DNA of 53,735 nucleotides from Candidatus Woesebacteria bacterium GW2011_GWB1_39_12 (GTDB lineage Bacteria; Patescibacteriota; Microgenomatia; UBA8517): NCBI GenBank assembly GCA_000993405.1, contig LBWB01000003.1, positions 1 to 53,735 of the forward strand, read 5' to 3'. Shown piece by piece: positions 29,247 to 37,123 of this stretch (position 1 is its first letter; each line of letters starts with the position of its first letter). The notes under the pieces were generated by a model. It saw only the letters and a program-made list of their open reading frames with translations, ran no database searches and was not told where the DNA came from. The position numbers and the translations under genes were made by a program.

Positions 29247-29780
29247 ATGAGTGAGGTTATCGGCTCTCCCCTTCAGCTTGAAGCCCTCAGCAATAATCGC
29301 ATTGATGCCAAAAAATGTCCGAAATGTAAGCAACTAAAAACACGCGATAATTTCTCGAAAACTAGAGTCCGATATGATGGGTTACAGGTATATTGCAAAC
29401 CATGTATGACCGTTAGACAAAAAAGGTATAGGGAGCGTAATCCAGAAAAAGCTTGGGCCAGCGCAACAATTTTTAGTCATCGTAGTAAAGGAATTGATGT
29501 AAGAATTTCACTCAAAGAATTGGGCGACATTGCTAAGGTGAGTAAGGATTGTGCCCTATGCGGGATTGTTTTGAATTGGAAATATGGGCAGAAAGATAAA
29601 AGGCAAATGATTATGAAAAGCCCATCACTTGACAGATTGAATAATGAACAGTTTATTGACAAAAACAATTTCATGATAATTTGTTATCGTTGTAATGCTT
29701 CGAAGGGTAGTCTATCTTTAACAAATTACATATCTCATTGCGAAAACGTTGTTAATAGAAATCTTAGAAACAAAGCGTGA
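29247..29780 (+). CDS. HNH homing-type endonuclease (177 aa)
   Basis: N-terminal zinc ribbon (CPKC, CKPC) with a basic helix, then the HNH core: CALCGIVLNW, S-P-S-L-D-R, CYRCNASKG. The core is clearly paralogous to that at 17459, which lacks the N-terminal ribbon. Set inside a duplicated gene start, it behaves like a recently arrived mobile nuclease. Start ATG 29247; an in-frame TTG at 29241 overlaps the fragment stop. Confidence 0.8.
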   Translation: MSEVIGSPLQLEALSNNRIDAKKCPKCKQLKTRDNFSKTRVRYDGLQVYCKPCMTVRQKRYRERNPEKAWASATIFSHRSKGIDVRISLKELGDIAKVSKDCALCGIVLNWKYGQKDKRQMIMKSPSLDRLNNEQFIDKNNFMIICYRCNASKGSLSLTNYISHCENVVNRNLRNKA

Positions 29781-29806
29781 TGAAAAGAACAAAAAGTTGA
29801 TAAAAG

Positions 29807-30208
29807 ATGCATGTTAAAAAACTTTGGGCTCATGATTTTCATACTGCCTACGAACGGTCTTTGAAGGTCAAATTCAAACCTGATAAACGCGAACCCGCGT
29901 GGGAACGAAAGCTCACTGATGTAAAGGCACCGCAACTTAACAAGCAAGTGGGCTACCTATTTGATTGGCTCGTGAAAGGCGGATACGTAACCGCTAATCA
30001 CTACAAAGTGGTCATTGTCTGCGGTGTATGCGGTAGAAACCTGAAAATGAAACAGTGGAGCCAATACACTATTAACGGCGCATTCGTCTGCAAAACGTGC
30101 AACGAGTATATCAAAAAGATTCGAAGAACTGGGAAGGCTAGGCCGAGCAAACGGTTAACGAAACTAATCAAGATGGGCGCAGTCAAATTCAAGAAGGAAT
30201 TGAAATGA
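29807..30208 (+). CDS. Zinc-ribbon protein, target of the HNH insertion (133 aa)
   Basis: WAHDFH near residue 7 is shared with the short fragment at 29200. Residues 73-100 carry CGVC and CKTC (zinc ribbon), and the C-terminus is very basic. Probably a nucleic-acid-binding protein. Leader differs from its neighbours (no GGAATTGAA before the ATG), consistent with a rebuilt start. Confidence 0.65.
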   Translation: MHVKKLWAHDFHTAYERSLKVKFKPDKREPAWERKLTDVKAPQLNKQVGYLFDWLVKGGYVTANHYKVVIVCGVCGRNLKMKQWSQYTINGAFVCKTCNEYIKKIRRTGKARPSKRLTKLIKMGAVKFKKELK

Positions 30209-30567
30209 GCAAATACAAACTTGCCATTGTCATGCGAACTGACCTTGATATGGGAAAAGGTAAAATGTGTGTTGAAGCAGGGCACGCTACGTTACTTGCT
30301 TGGGTCAACCAATCTGAATTACATTCTACAATAGAAACTCGTAATGCGTGGTATTCGGAAGGTCAATTCAAAGTTATTCTCAAAGTTAAGGACGCTCACG
30401 AATTAATGTGGATTGATGAATTAGCTAGAAGGGAAGGATTACCAGTCGTTCAAGTTCGCGACTTCGGTAAGACTCAGGTTGAGCCTAACACTTTAACATG
30501 TATAGCTATCGGCCCCGCACTTTCTGAAGACGTTGACAAAGTAACTGGAACCCTACCACTACTATGA
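30205..30567 (+). CDS. pth2: Peptidyl-tRNA hydrolase Pth2 (120 aa)
   Basis: Releases peptides from peptidyl-tRNA dropped by ribosomes. The sequence opens KLAIVMRTDLDMGKGKMCVEAGHA and ends near CIAIGPALSEDVDKVTGTLPLL, the hallmark first and last blocks of the archaeal/eukaryotic Pth2 family, at normal length. Catalytic Asp (RTDL) and the GKGK loop are present. Mobile elements rarely carry it; it may keep translation going during infection or counter a tRNA-directed defence. ATG overlaps the previous stop after GGAATTGAA. Confidence 0.88.
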   Translation: MSKYKLAIVMRTDLDMGKGKMCVEAGHATLLAWVNQSELHSTIETRNAWYSEGQFKVILKVKDAHELMWIDELARREGLPVVQVRDFGKTQVEPNTLTCIAIGPALSEDVDKVTGTLPLL

Positions 30568-30576
30568 GGAATTGAA

Positions 30577-30708
30577 ATGAGTACGGTTTGGGATTATGAA
30601 TGTGGGAAATGCTACTTCAGGACCAACGACCAGAACGAGGCTTTCGAACACCGAGCAACCACGGGGCACACGTTCAGTAAAATTCCACCAAACAAATGGG
30701 GCATGTAA
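30577..30708 (+). CDS. 43-aa C2H2 zinc finger
   Basis: CGKC near residue 9, His near 25 and 31: a single C2H2 finger. Led by GGAATTGAA, the leader style of this operon. Confidence 0.6.
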   Translation: MSTVWDYECGKCYFRTNDQNEAFEHRATTGHTFSKIPPNKWGM

Positions 30709-30711
30709 ATT

Positions 30712-30915
30712 TTGAAAATCATCAAAGTCAAAGTGAAACGCCGAGAATTTCGCGTTAAGGTGCGTGACGGTGAGGACGGTTACCTGATTGCTCAATGTAT
30801 TGAACCAGAATTATCAGGTGCTCTTACGCAAGGTAAAACCATGAAAGAAATCGTTCGTAACATTAAGGAAGCAATAGAATTGGTTCTTGATGTTTTGGAG
30901 GAAGAAAAGAAATGA
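30712..30915 (+). CDS. HicB-like antitoxin-type protein (67 aa)
   Basis: DGYLIAQCIEPELSGALTQGKTMKEIVRNIKEAIELVLD is the typical HicB partial-RNase-H-fold core. A HicA toxin partner was not found in the neighbouring frames, so it may be solitary: an orphan that neutralises a host toxin, or a domain used for regulation. TTG start after TAAATT. Confidence 0.75.
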   Translation: MKIIKVKVKRREFRVKVRDGEDGYLIAQCIEPELSGALTQGKTMKEIVRNIKEAIELVLDVLEEEKK

Positions 30916-31181
30916 GTGATGAATGTTACATGCGGAATGAGGCTAAGGACGGTTACATGCCTTGTTGCTCGAAATGCCATAAACCCTTCGAGGACGCTGA
31001 AATAGGGGATGTTAAAAATTATCCTGAGGACGGACGCGTGTCAGTGTTCTTCAAATGCAATTCATGTCGAGACGAAGGTGGTGCCGATTTAGAATCCGAC
31101 TTCACGTACAAACCCGACTTGAAAGACGAATTCAAAGTTCGAGACATCAAATACATTCCACGACCAAAAGAGGATGATTGA
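30912..31181 (+). CDS. Zinc-ribbon protein (89 aa)
   Basis: CCSKC near residue 18 and CNSC near residue 48 flank a strand-rich insert. Acidic, with a Lys/Asp-rich end. Starts within the HicB stop (ATGA). Confidence 0.6.
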   Translation: MSDECYMRNEAKDGYMPCCSKCHKPFEDAEIGDVKNYPEDGRVSVFFKCNSCRDEGGADLESDFTYKPDLKDEFKVRDIKYIPRPKEDD

Positions 31182-31458
31182 CAAATTGACTGATAAAAAG
31201 AAGAAGCCGCGAACATACTCGTCCGGCAACAGACAACTGGCCTTTCGACGATTAGTTTTCGGCACTCTCATCAGAACCCGTTTGTTGGAAGGATTAACTT
31301 GGGAGGAGTTGCCGAAGAAAATCGCGGACACATTAAACGTGCAAGTATCTAGAGGCCGGGGCATCAGGTCAAAATTGGTAGAGTGGAGTTGGATAAAATT
31401 TACACCGTCGAAAGTTGAGATTACCGATGTTTCATTCAGAGAGTTTGAAGCGTCATGA
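31174..31458 (+). CDS. Hypothetical helix-turn-helix-like protein (94 aa)
   Basis: Residues 38-70 (LEGLTWEELPKKIADTLNVQVSRGRGIRS) suggest a helix-turn-helix with a basic face. Possible DNA-binding protein. ATG overlaps the previous gene by eight bases. Confidence 0.5.
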   Translation: MIDKLTDKKKKPRTYSSGNRQLAFRRLVFGTLIRTRLLEGLTWEELPKKIADTLNVQVSRGRGIRSKLVEWSWIKFTPSKVEITDVSFREFEAS

Positions 31459-31577
31459 ACAGGAAGCATAGGCACCGATATTATCCGGTCATGCGGTACG
31501 TGGGCTTAATTCCGTCTGAGGGGTGCGTCGGGTTCAGGTGCAAGTGTGGAAAACGGAGAAAGGAGAAACTGCCATGA
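31455..31577 (+). CDS. 40-aa basic zinc-knuckle miniprotein
   Basis: Starts with NRKHRHRYY and ends with a CKC-G-KRRKEK cluster; three Cys. ATGA overlap with both neighbours. Basic enough to bind nucleic acid. Confidence 0.45.
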   Translation: MNRKHRHRYYPVMRYVGLIPSEGCVGFRCKCGKRRKEKLP

Positions 31578-32989
31578 ACGGATTCAAAATTTCCAAACAT
31601 CTAAAACTTCCACCTGAAGCGGTAGCATGGGTTATCGGATTTCTTGCGAAAAGGAACGCTGGAAAAACATATAACGCCGCGGACTTGTGCGAAGAAATGT
31701 TGAAGGCAAAAATCCCGGTCATAGTTATTGACGGGATGAGTGTGTGGTGGGGGCTACGTTCCGGCAAAGACGGAACAGGCTCAGGACTACCAATTGTGAT
31801 TTTAGGTGGTGAACACGCGGACATTAAACTCGACCCAACGAAAATTGAGAAGGTTGTTGAGGCTCTGCTTCAAACAAACACTAGTGCGGTTCTTGACATA
31901 GGGCAACTTCGTAAGGGCGAGCAAATGCGTGTGGTCACAGCGTTCGTTGAAGAACTCTACCGTCTCGCATTCAAGTATCCAGCAGAACGACACGTCTTCA
32001 TTGAAGAAGCAGACATGTTCGCGCCTCAGAAACCATTCAAAGAAGAATCCCGCTGCCTCGGTGCGTTCGAGGACTTGGTGAAACGGGGTGGTAACCGTAA
32101 TCTTGGTTGCACGTTGATAACTCAAAGGTCAGCATCCCTCAATAAGAACGTGTTAACCCAAGCTGATTGCCTAGTGATTGGTCGAACCACAGCGCCGCAA
32201 GATAAAGCCGCAATTCAAGCATGGGTAGAAAAACACTCAGAGAAAGACAAACATGAACTTGAAGAATGGTACGATAGCCTCAACGGATTAAAGAAAGGCG
32301 AAGCATGGGTATGGAACGCTGACGAAGAATGGAACATATTCAAGAAAGTGCAATTCCGAGAACGAGAAACCTTCCACGCCACACGTAAGTTCATGCTCAC
32401 TAAACACGCGCAGCAAATCAAACTCATGGATGCAACTGAATTCATTGAGAAATTCAAAGATAAATTTGAACCGAAACCAACCCCGAAACCGGTATCTAAA
32501 CCAGAGCCGCATTTAGTTCCAGAAAAAGCAACGTATGACACGAAACATAAGGTTCTCAATATTCCAATCGAACCACCTGTAACTTTCAAATCTGGAGAAA
32601 CAAAGCGATTGCCAGTTCCAACACAGAAAGATGTTGATGCCGCAATGGAAACGGTCAGAGTTAATCAAACCTTACCAAACATTATGGTTCAACAATTCAA
32701 ACCCACAATTCAACTAAGCGTGGAAACCTTACAGGAACCAACTTCAGCGTTAGGTCGCGTGTGTGTAGTGTTAAAGAATGATGCCCAAGCGGGAGGCAGA
32801 CAGGACGCGTGGACAACGAAAAGAATCACCACGCACATTCGCAACCACGCATGGGACGACGCGGGCGTTGAAGACGCCGTGAACCAATTAATCCGCTGGG
32901 AAATTCTTCGCAAGCAAAGCAACAATTACCTACGATTCTATCCTCAAAGAATACAGGTATCTGAAACACAAACACAGATGGAAGTGTAG
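31574..32989 (+). CDS. HerA/FtsK-type ATPase (471 aa)
   Basis: P-loop motor of the HerA/VirB4/FtsK class. Walker A AKRNAGKTY near residue 24, Walker B HVFIEEADMF near 140, then LVKRGGNRNLGCTLITQRSASLNK, the sensor region with the conserved TQR. About residues 300-385 form a Pro/Lys-rich linker, and the last 85 residues look like a winged helix. Such ATPases translocate DNA in packaging or conjugation; in many archaeal viruses they are packaging motors. No partner nuclease (NurA) is adjacent, which argues against the repair role. Confidence 0.85.
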   Translation: MNGFKISKHLKLPPEAVAWVIGFLAKRNAGKTYNAADLCEEMLKAKIPVIVIDGMSVWWGLRSGKDGTGSGLPIVILGGEHADIKLDPTKIEKVVEALLQTNTSAVLDIGQLRKGEQMRVVTAFVEELYRLAFKYPAERHVFIEEADMFAPQKPFKEESRCLGAFEDLVKRGGNRNLGCTLITQRSASLNKNVLTQADCLVIGRTTAPQDKAAIQAWVEKHSEKDKHELEEWYDSLNGLKKGEAWVWNADEEWNIFKKVQFRERETFHATRKFMLTKHAQQIKLMDATEFIEKFKDKFEPKPTPKPVSKPEPHLVPEKATYDTKHKVLNIPIEPPVTFKSGETKRLPVPTQKDVDAAMETVRVNQTLPNIMVQQFKPTIQLSVETLQEPTSALGRVCVVLKNDAQAGGRQDAWTTKRITTHIRNHAWDDAGVEDAVNQLIRWEILRKQSNNYLRFYPQRIQVSETQTQMEV

Positions 32990-32994
32990 TGTGA

Positions 32995-33240
32995 ATGGTT
33001 AAGAAATTAGTGCTAGAAGGCACGATAAGCTGTATTCACCATGATTATACGGGTTCGATTGGTGAGCAAGCCGCTTTATTCAATCCGAAGGGGTCCACGT
33101 TTTCCCAAATCGATGTTAAGGTTGGACGCAAAGAACTCGCGATAATTCGACCTAACGGAACACGGTTCAACTGGAAAGGTAAAGGCGAAATTCATTCAGG
33201 TGACCGTATCAGAATCACGCTGGAAATCGTCAAGAAGTGA
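32995..33240 (+). CDS. Hypothetical beta-barrel-like protein (81 aa)
   Basis: Short beta strands with two adjacent His near residue 15 and a Gly-rich turn (WKGKGEIHSGDRIRITLEI); looks like a small OB or SH3-like barrel. Directly follows the ATPase. Unknown function. Confidence 0.55.
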   Translation: MVKKLVLEGTISCIHHDYTGSIGEQAALFNPKGSTFSQIDVKVGRKELAIIRPNGTRFNWKGKGEIHSGDRIRITLEIVKK

Positions 33241-33254
33241 GAGGTGAGGTTCAG

Positions 33255-33425
33255 ATGGTGATGGAAAGTAAGGGTCGCCGATACCTGTGCGGGGAATGTG
33301 AGATAATCCGCAACTCAGTTGAATCCCTAGAAAAACACATGCAGAGCGCACACGACATGACCATAGAAGAAAGCCGCACATACGTAGCAGCCGTCAAACT
33401 GATAACCGAGATGACTCCGCCTTGA
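33255..33425 (+). CDS. C2H2 zinc-finger protein (56 aa)
   Basis: CGEC near residue 11 and HMQSAH near residue 27 form a C2H2 finger followed by a helical tail. ATG 33255 is chosen over an in-frame start at 33237 that sits on the previous stop. Confidence 0.6.
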   Translation: MVMESKGRRYLCGECEIIRNSVESLEKHMQSAHDMTIEESRTYVAAVKLITEMTPP

Positions 33426-33427
33426 GA

Positions 33428-33862
33428 ATGACATTAGAAAATTGGAAACGGTTCGAAACACACGGCAAGAAAACTACGATTCGTGCACACCCGCTCCGCA
33501 TCGGCGTACATAGAGTTTGGAGTGGCTCCTATTATCATTCGAAGCTACTTGGTTATGCTGAGGTGCGTGACCCGCGAATAAGGAAATTAGTTAGAGAATT
33601 GGAGCCGAACGATGCGGTTGCAGACGGATTCAACGAACCCACAACTTTCATCATGCATGAGCCAAACCACCTATTCATGGTCCCCAATTCGCTGTCGGCA
33701 TTGCTGATTGAACTCGCACACCGAAACCCTAACTTGACTTTGGACACGCCAGTTTGGATTCATGGAATGAAGCAAATCACCAAAAAAGAATATGAACGTT
33801 TACCACGAGCGCATCTTTCTAAGACAACTGTTAAAACAATCGTGAAGGAACTAACCACATGA
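33428..33862 (+). CDS. ASCH-domain protein (144 aa)
   Basis: KKTTIRAHPLRIGVHRVWSG, then a strand and LEPNDAVADGFN, match the ASCH/PUA-like fold, whose members bind or cleave RNA (for example acetylcytidine or tRNA-related enzymes). The opening K-T-x-R is the conserved nucleotide-contacting part. C-terminal extension of about 40 residues is basic. ATG 33428; TTG 33422 would overlap the previous stop. Confidence 0.65.
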   Translation: MTLENWKRFETHGKKTTIRAHPLRIGVHRVWSGSYYHSKLLGYAEVRDPRIRKLVRELEPNDAVADGFNEPTTFIMHEPNHLFMVPNSLSALLIELAHRNPNLTLDTPVWIHGMKQITKKEYERLPRAHLSKTTVKTIVKELTT

Positions 33863-34395
33863 TTTGCCCGAATTGCGGCAGTGACACATACTCATGTTCT
33901 AACTGTGGCAACTCGGAACACGGCGACGATTTTATGAAGTCCCATCATGACCATGAAACAGAACCCGCTAAACTCGACAATATCATACTGCACGACGAGA
34001 AACTTTGGCGCGACCTGCAAGCAGCAGGGTGTTATGAAGACTCGACTAAGGTACTCGTTCGCGGTGCATCAGTCTACAAAATCCCGAAAATAACTTACAT
34101 CTACAAAAACATTTTCAGCAGAAAAACCTGCCCACGCTGCCGTAGTCAAGATACGCATTACATGAAGAAACTGAAGAAACTTCTCTGCCTCGAATGCGGA
34201 ACAAGTTGGCAAGTTAAAATACTCCGTAGAAAGCGTACGCAATGCGAACGCCGAGTAATACGAATTCCACTCACAGTCTACAAAACACGCGGAGACACTT
34301 TCAGCAAGCCTAAAGGTGACCGAGAACAGAGAGCTAGCGATGTCAGGTCGAAAAGAGGCAACCTAGCCGCACATAGAATCAAGGTCAAAAATTGA
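33859..34395 (+). CDS. Multi-zinc-ribbon protein (178 aa)
   Basis: An N-terminal ribbon (CPNC, CSNC) with a His-rich loop, and a second ribbon in the middle (CPRC, CLEC), followed by a very basic C-terminus. Two metal domains plus a basic tail point to nucleic-acid binding, perhaps a transcription-factor-like adaptor. Family not recognised. Confidence 0.6.
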   Translation: MICPNCGSDTYSCSNCGNSEHGDDFMKSHHDHETEPAKLDNIILHDEKLWRDLQAAGCYEDSTKVLVRGASVYKIPKITYIYKNIFSRKTCPRCRSQDTHYMKKLKKLLCLECGTSWQVKILRRKRTQCERRVIRIPLTVYKTRGDTFSKPKGDREQRASDVRSKRGNLAAHRIKVKN

Positions 34396-34454
34396 AGCAT
34401 CACCGTAGACGTAGGCATTCGGGAAAATTGCCTCGAAGGATGCGGAGGTCGTGA
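34392..34454 (+). CDS. 20-aa Arg-rich peptide
   Basis: TTG overlaps the previous stop and its own stop overlaps the next GTG, so it bridges the two neighbours exactly. More than half of the residues are Arg, Lys or His. Either a coupling peptide or a shadow frame. Confidence 0.3.
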   Translation: MKHHRRRRHSGKLPRRMRRS

Positions 34455-35206
34455 ATAAACAGAAAAAATACGTTAACGGAAAGCTAGTGTCACGAGGCAT
34501 AGAGTGGACAGACTACACAATCAACGCCATTGCAGGTTGCAAGCATGGTTGCGCTTGGCTTATGACTGACGGTAAAGCTCCATGTTATGCGGAAACTACG
34601 GCTGAGGGGGTAGCGTCATCAGCATATCCACAAGGTTTTGCTCACCATTACTACTATCCTGAAAGATTAGATGAGCCTCTGAGTGTGAAAGAGCCGTCAC
34701 GAATTTTCTTGGATTCTATGAGCGATGTCGGGGGATTTTGGGTTCCAGATGAGCAAAGACGCGCCGTTCTCATTGACATGCCGAAGAAAGCGTATTGGCA
34801 CACTTTTCAATCTTTGACAAAGAATCCGAAAGGATTGCTCGGTATTGAGTTTCCGCAGAATGTTTGGGTTGGAGTCAGTACTCCGCCAGATGTTATGTGG
34901 GGTCACGCGTTATCTATGAGGCAGAAACTTCGTAAACTCGAAATTGACTTGCAAACGTTACGAGAGATTAAAGTGAAAACTAAATGGTATTCTATCGAAC
35001 CATTATCGTTGGATTGCGCGGAGCAGTTTCGTAATCATGGTTTAGATTGGGCTGTAATCGGAGCGGCATCGAACGGAGCGAAGAAATATCAACCGAACCC
35101 CGACCATCTAAACAAACTGTTAGAAGTTATGGATGAGCAACATACACCACTTTTTTTCAAGGGGAACTTAATTCATAATCCGCATCGGGAGGAGTATCCG
35201 AAATGA
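34451..35206 (+). CDS. DUF5131 (phage Gp37/Gp68-type) radical-SAM-like protein (251 aa)
   Basis: IEWTDYTINAIAGCKHGC, then CYAETT, match the N-terminal signature of the DUF5131 family found in phages and plasmids. Cys 30, 34 and 45 could bind an iron-sulfur cluster as in radical SAM enzymes, though a ten-residue insert separates the last Cys from its usual position. Later SIEPLSLD and DWAVIGAASNG also fit. Substrate unknown. GTG start. Confidence 0.75.
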   Translation: MNKQKKYVNGKLVSRGIEWTDYTINAIAGCKHGCAWLMTDGKAPCYAETTAEGVASSAYPQGFAHHYYYPERLDEPLSVKEPSRIFLDSMSDVGGFWVPDEQRRAVLIDMPKKAYWHTFQSLTKNPKGLLGIEFPQNVWVGVSTPPDVMWGHALSMRQKLRKLEIDLQTLREIKVKTKWYSIEPLSLDCAEQFRNHGLDWAVIGAASNGAKKYQPNPDHLNKLLEVMDEQHTPLFFKGNLIHNPHREEYPK

Positions 35207-35820
35207 GTTCTGCTCTTGACGCGTATGCTTCGGAGACGACAAGCGTTTTCGAGGGAAAAGTTGCGAACGTGTCCTATCACAAGACTGCGAAGGGTGATGT
35301 GTTTGCGCTCGTTTCCGTTTCTGGGGTTGAGAAGCCGCTCGCGATTCCCGTCTCGCAGGTAACGACGAGAACGAAGTCAGGAATAACCACACACAAGTAT
35401 CCAATCCCATCATATGGGAATCATGTGAGTGCGAGTGATGTCCATGAGGGGGAGCTTTGGATTTTTCTAGGTCACCGTAGTATTGTGGAGATTAAGCCGC
35501 CTGATTTTCATGTTTGGCGTAACCCAAGCAAAGTTACGGAGAGCCAAGAGGAGGCTGCGGAAGGAATCATACTAGGCTACTTGAAGGAGCATGACGATAA
35601 GGGTTGTTCACCGAACGATGTGCGGCATGAGATTCAGGAAATCTTTCCCGAGCGCGACCCACACATAGTCGGCGTACCGTTCCTACGTCTCAGCAAGAAG
35701 GGGCTAATACACAAGTATGGGCAAACTCCCTCAGACGATAACCGTCACCACGGTTCGCCAGTAAGCGTGTGGCACCTAACCAAGAAAGGGCAAGAACTTG
35801 TGGCATCTTTCCACAGCTAA
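35203..35820 (+). CDS. Protein with C-terminal winged helix (205 aa)
   Basis: Residues 1-105 are beta-rich and could be an OB-like domain. Residues 115-205 (GIILGYLKEHDDKGCSPNDVRHEI and VWHLTKKGQELV) form a winged helix like those in archaeal Rep and transcription proteins. It closes the 28-35 kb operon and may be a regulator. Confidence 0.6.
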   Translation: MSSALDAYASETTSVFEGKVANVSYHKTAKGDVFALVSVSGVEKPLAIPVSQVTTRTKSGITTHKYPIPSYGNHVSASDVHEGELWIFLGHRSIVEIKPPDFHVWRNPSKVTESQEEAAEGIILGYLKEHDDKGCSPNDVRHEIQEIFPERDPHIVGVPFLRLSKKGLIHKYGQTPSDDNRHHGSPVSVWHLTKKGQELVASFHS

Positions 35821-35868
35821 AGAATAGAAATAAAGTTGTTTGAGAGCATGTATCGGTTTTTCTCCTAT

Positions 35869-35878
35869 CCTTTTTATG
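35869..35878 (+). promoter_or_regulatory. TATA box of the 35.9 kb operon
   Basis: CCTTTTTATG resembles an archaeal TATA box, about 40 bases ahead of the ATG at 35911. The preceding gene ends at 35820 and the intervening sequence has no reading frame. The shared palindromic operator is absent here. Confidence 0.5.
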
Positions 35879-35910
35879 TGCATCCATAGCTCCATATTTT
35901 CCGAAGTCTT

Positions 35911-36048
35911 ATGCCGTTTGATGTGGAAATAGAAATTCAATGCGCGAGTTGCGGAAGCTGGATTCCATTCGGTCTTTATTGCGACCAGTGTGGAATGCGT
36001 CTACTCATCAGTTTAGGGCAAGAAGTAGTTGCGAGATTTTGGTGGTAA
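35911..36048 (+). CDS. 45-aa zinc-ribbon miniprotein
   Basis: CASC near residue 11 and CDQC near residue 24 form a complete ribbon. First gene behind the 35869 TATA box, so it has a short leader and probably uses no strong Shine-Dalgarno. Confidence 0.6.
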   Translation: MPFDVEIEIQCASCGSWIPFGLYCDQCGMRLLISLGQEVVARFWW

Positions 36049-36054
36049 TCTAAA

Positions 36055-36291
36055 ATGAGTGATTCAGACACTATCAGTGAAATGTTAGATGAGCTTCGTG
36101 CTCTCTGTAATCAAATTGAAGAGTTTGAGAAAGACCGGAAAGAGGCTCAAGCCGAACTTGACGGAACAGACATGGAACTCAGCGTTTTGAAGTCTCAAAA
36201 ACGGAAGAAGATTAGTGAGCTTCGGAAGATGATTACGGAGCACAGCAAAGATAACATCGCATTCCTCAAAGAATTAAACGCATTAATCTGA
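36055..36291 (+). CDS. Coiled-coil protein (78 aa)
   Basis: Glu/Lys-rich heptads from residue 10 to 75 with Leu/Ile at the core positions: a long two-stranded coiled coil. Likely oligomeric; function unknown. Confidence 0.6.
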   Translation: MSDSDTISEMLDELRALCNQIEEFEKDRKEAQAELDGTDMELSVLKSQKRKKISELRKMITEHSKDNIAFLKELNALI

Positions 36292-36307
36292 TAAGGTGAA
36301 ATGAGAA

Positions 36308-36589
36308 ATGCCTTACAGTATTGATGTGACCGTTACGGAAATCAAAGCCGACTTCGATGGAGTAGGGAATGAGTATACTCAAGTTTCCTTCGCTTATCGC
36401 ATAAATGTTCCAATGCCCCCAATGCCACAGACCGCGCAAGGCGTACCGATGCCGAAACCTATCATGTACAAACATGCCTTGCATGTAATGATTCCGAAAG
36501 AGAAGTGGCTTAACCAATTCAGTCAGTGGGAGAACTATCACTTAATCGTTCAAGACGACGGGCATGTGGAACTCAAGAAGGCTCAATAA
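36308..36589 (+). CDS. Hypothetical beta-rich protein (93 aa)
   Basis: ATG behind AAGGTGAAATGAGA. Strand-rich, with a Pro/Met loop (MPPMPQTAQGVPMP) in the middle and the C-terminal helix followed by HLIVQDDGHVELKK. Could be a distant relative of the 8206/9437 pair, which have the same strand-then-helix layout, but identity is too low to claim. Confidence 0.55.
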   Translation: MPYSIDVTVTEIKADFDGVGNEYTQVSFAYRINVPMPPMPQTAQGVPMPKPIMYKHALHVMIPKEKWLNQFSQWENYHLIVQDDGHVELKKAQ

Positions 36590-36591
36590 GA

Positions 36592-36822
36592 ATGGTGAAT
36601 CAGAAGAAACGTTTGAATTTGAACAAATCTAGTCTGAGGACGTTGCGTGAGTTCGCGGAAGACCTACCGAGCCGAAACGAAATCGCGGAAACCGTCAACG
36701 ATAAATTCGCTGAACTCCAAGTTGAAGCCTACGAGAACCGGAAAACCCTACTAGCCCTCGGCTTAGTTTTCATTGCGGGGTTAGCGGTTGGCGTGGTAAT
36801 CACGAGAAACGGAGATGAGTGA
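36592..36822 (+). CDS. Single-pass membrane protein (76 aa)
   Basis: Charged helical N-terminal 50 residues, then one membrane helix (LLALGLVFIAGLAVGVVI) near the C-terminus. ATG 36592 chosen over an in-frame start at 36526 inside the previous gene. Tail-anchored topology likely. Confidence 0.6.
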   Translation: MVNQKKRLNLNKSSLRTLREFAEDLPSRNEIAETVNDKFAELQVEAYENRKTLLALGLVFIAGLAVGVVITRNGDE

Positions 36823-37016
36823 AGTTGGGAAGTTTCACCTGTCGCCAGTGCCGAAATCAATTACAGTTTGAGGAAGCTAACTATGATGTTGGAAAAGCCA
36901 CATTCACATGTCCCGAATGTAGTGTCGAGTACACGTTTGAGCGCACACACAGATTCCCGATTGAACGATGGAAACTCGTGAAAGCGAAACGCATCAAACA
37001 AGATGAAAAGAAATGA
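36819..37016 (+). CDS. Zinc-ribbon protein (65 aa)
   Basis: CRQC near residue 8 and CPEC near residue 31 form a ribbon resembling the MJ0042/zinc-ribbon-2 type; the tail is very basic. GTG start overlapping the previous stop. Confidence 0.6.
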   Translation: MKLGSFTCRQCRNQLQFEEANYDVGKATFTCPECSVEYTFERTHRFPIERWKLVKAKRIKQDEKK

Positions 37017-37123
37017 GCAAACCAAAGAAGCATACTTTCACCCAAGTTCAAAATCTTGGCGAAGACCATATCAAATATTTCTGCACGATTCACAATAAGT
37101 GGGAGGAGCAATTTTTCCTTTGA
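37013..37123 (+). CDS. Hypothetical miniprotein (36 aa)
   Basis: ATG overlaps previous stop (AAATGAG). Contains one Cys and two His (HIKYFCTIH), possibly half of a metal site. Overlaps the next start by four bases. Confidence 0.45.
   Translation: MSKPKKHTFTQVQNLGEDHIKYFCTIHNKWEEQFFL

Noticed and set aside
31802-32589. Minus-strand frames opposite the HerA-type ATPase
   Set aside because: Phe/Cys-rich shadow sequences of a clearly coding + strand gene.
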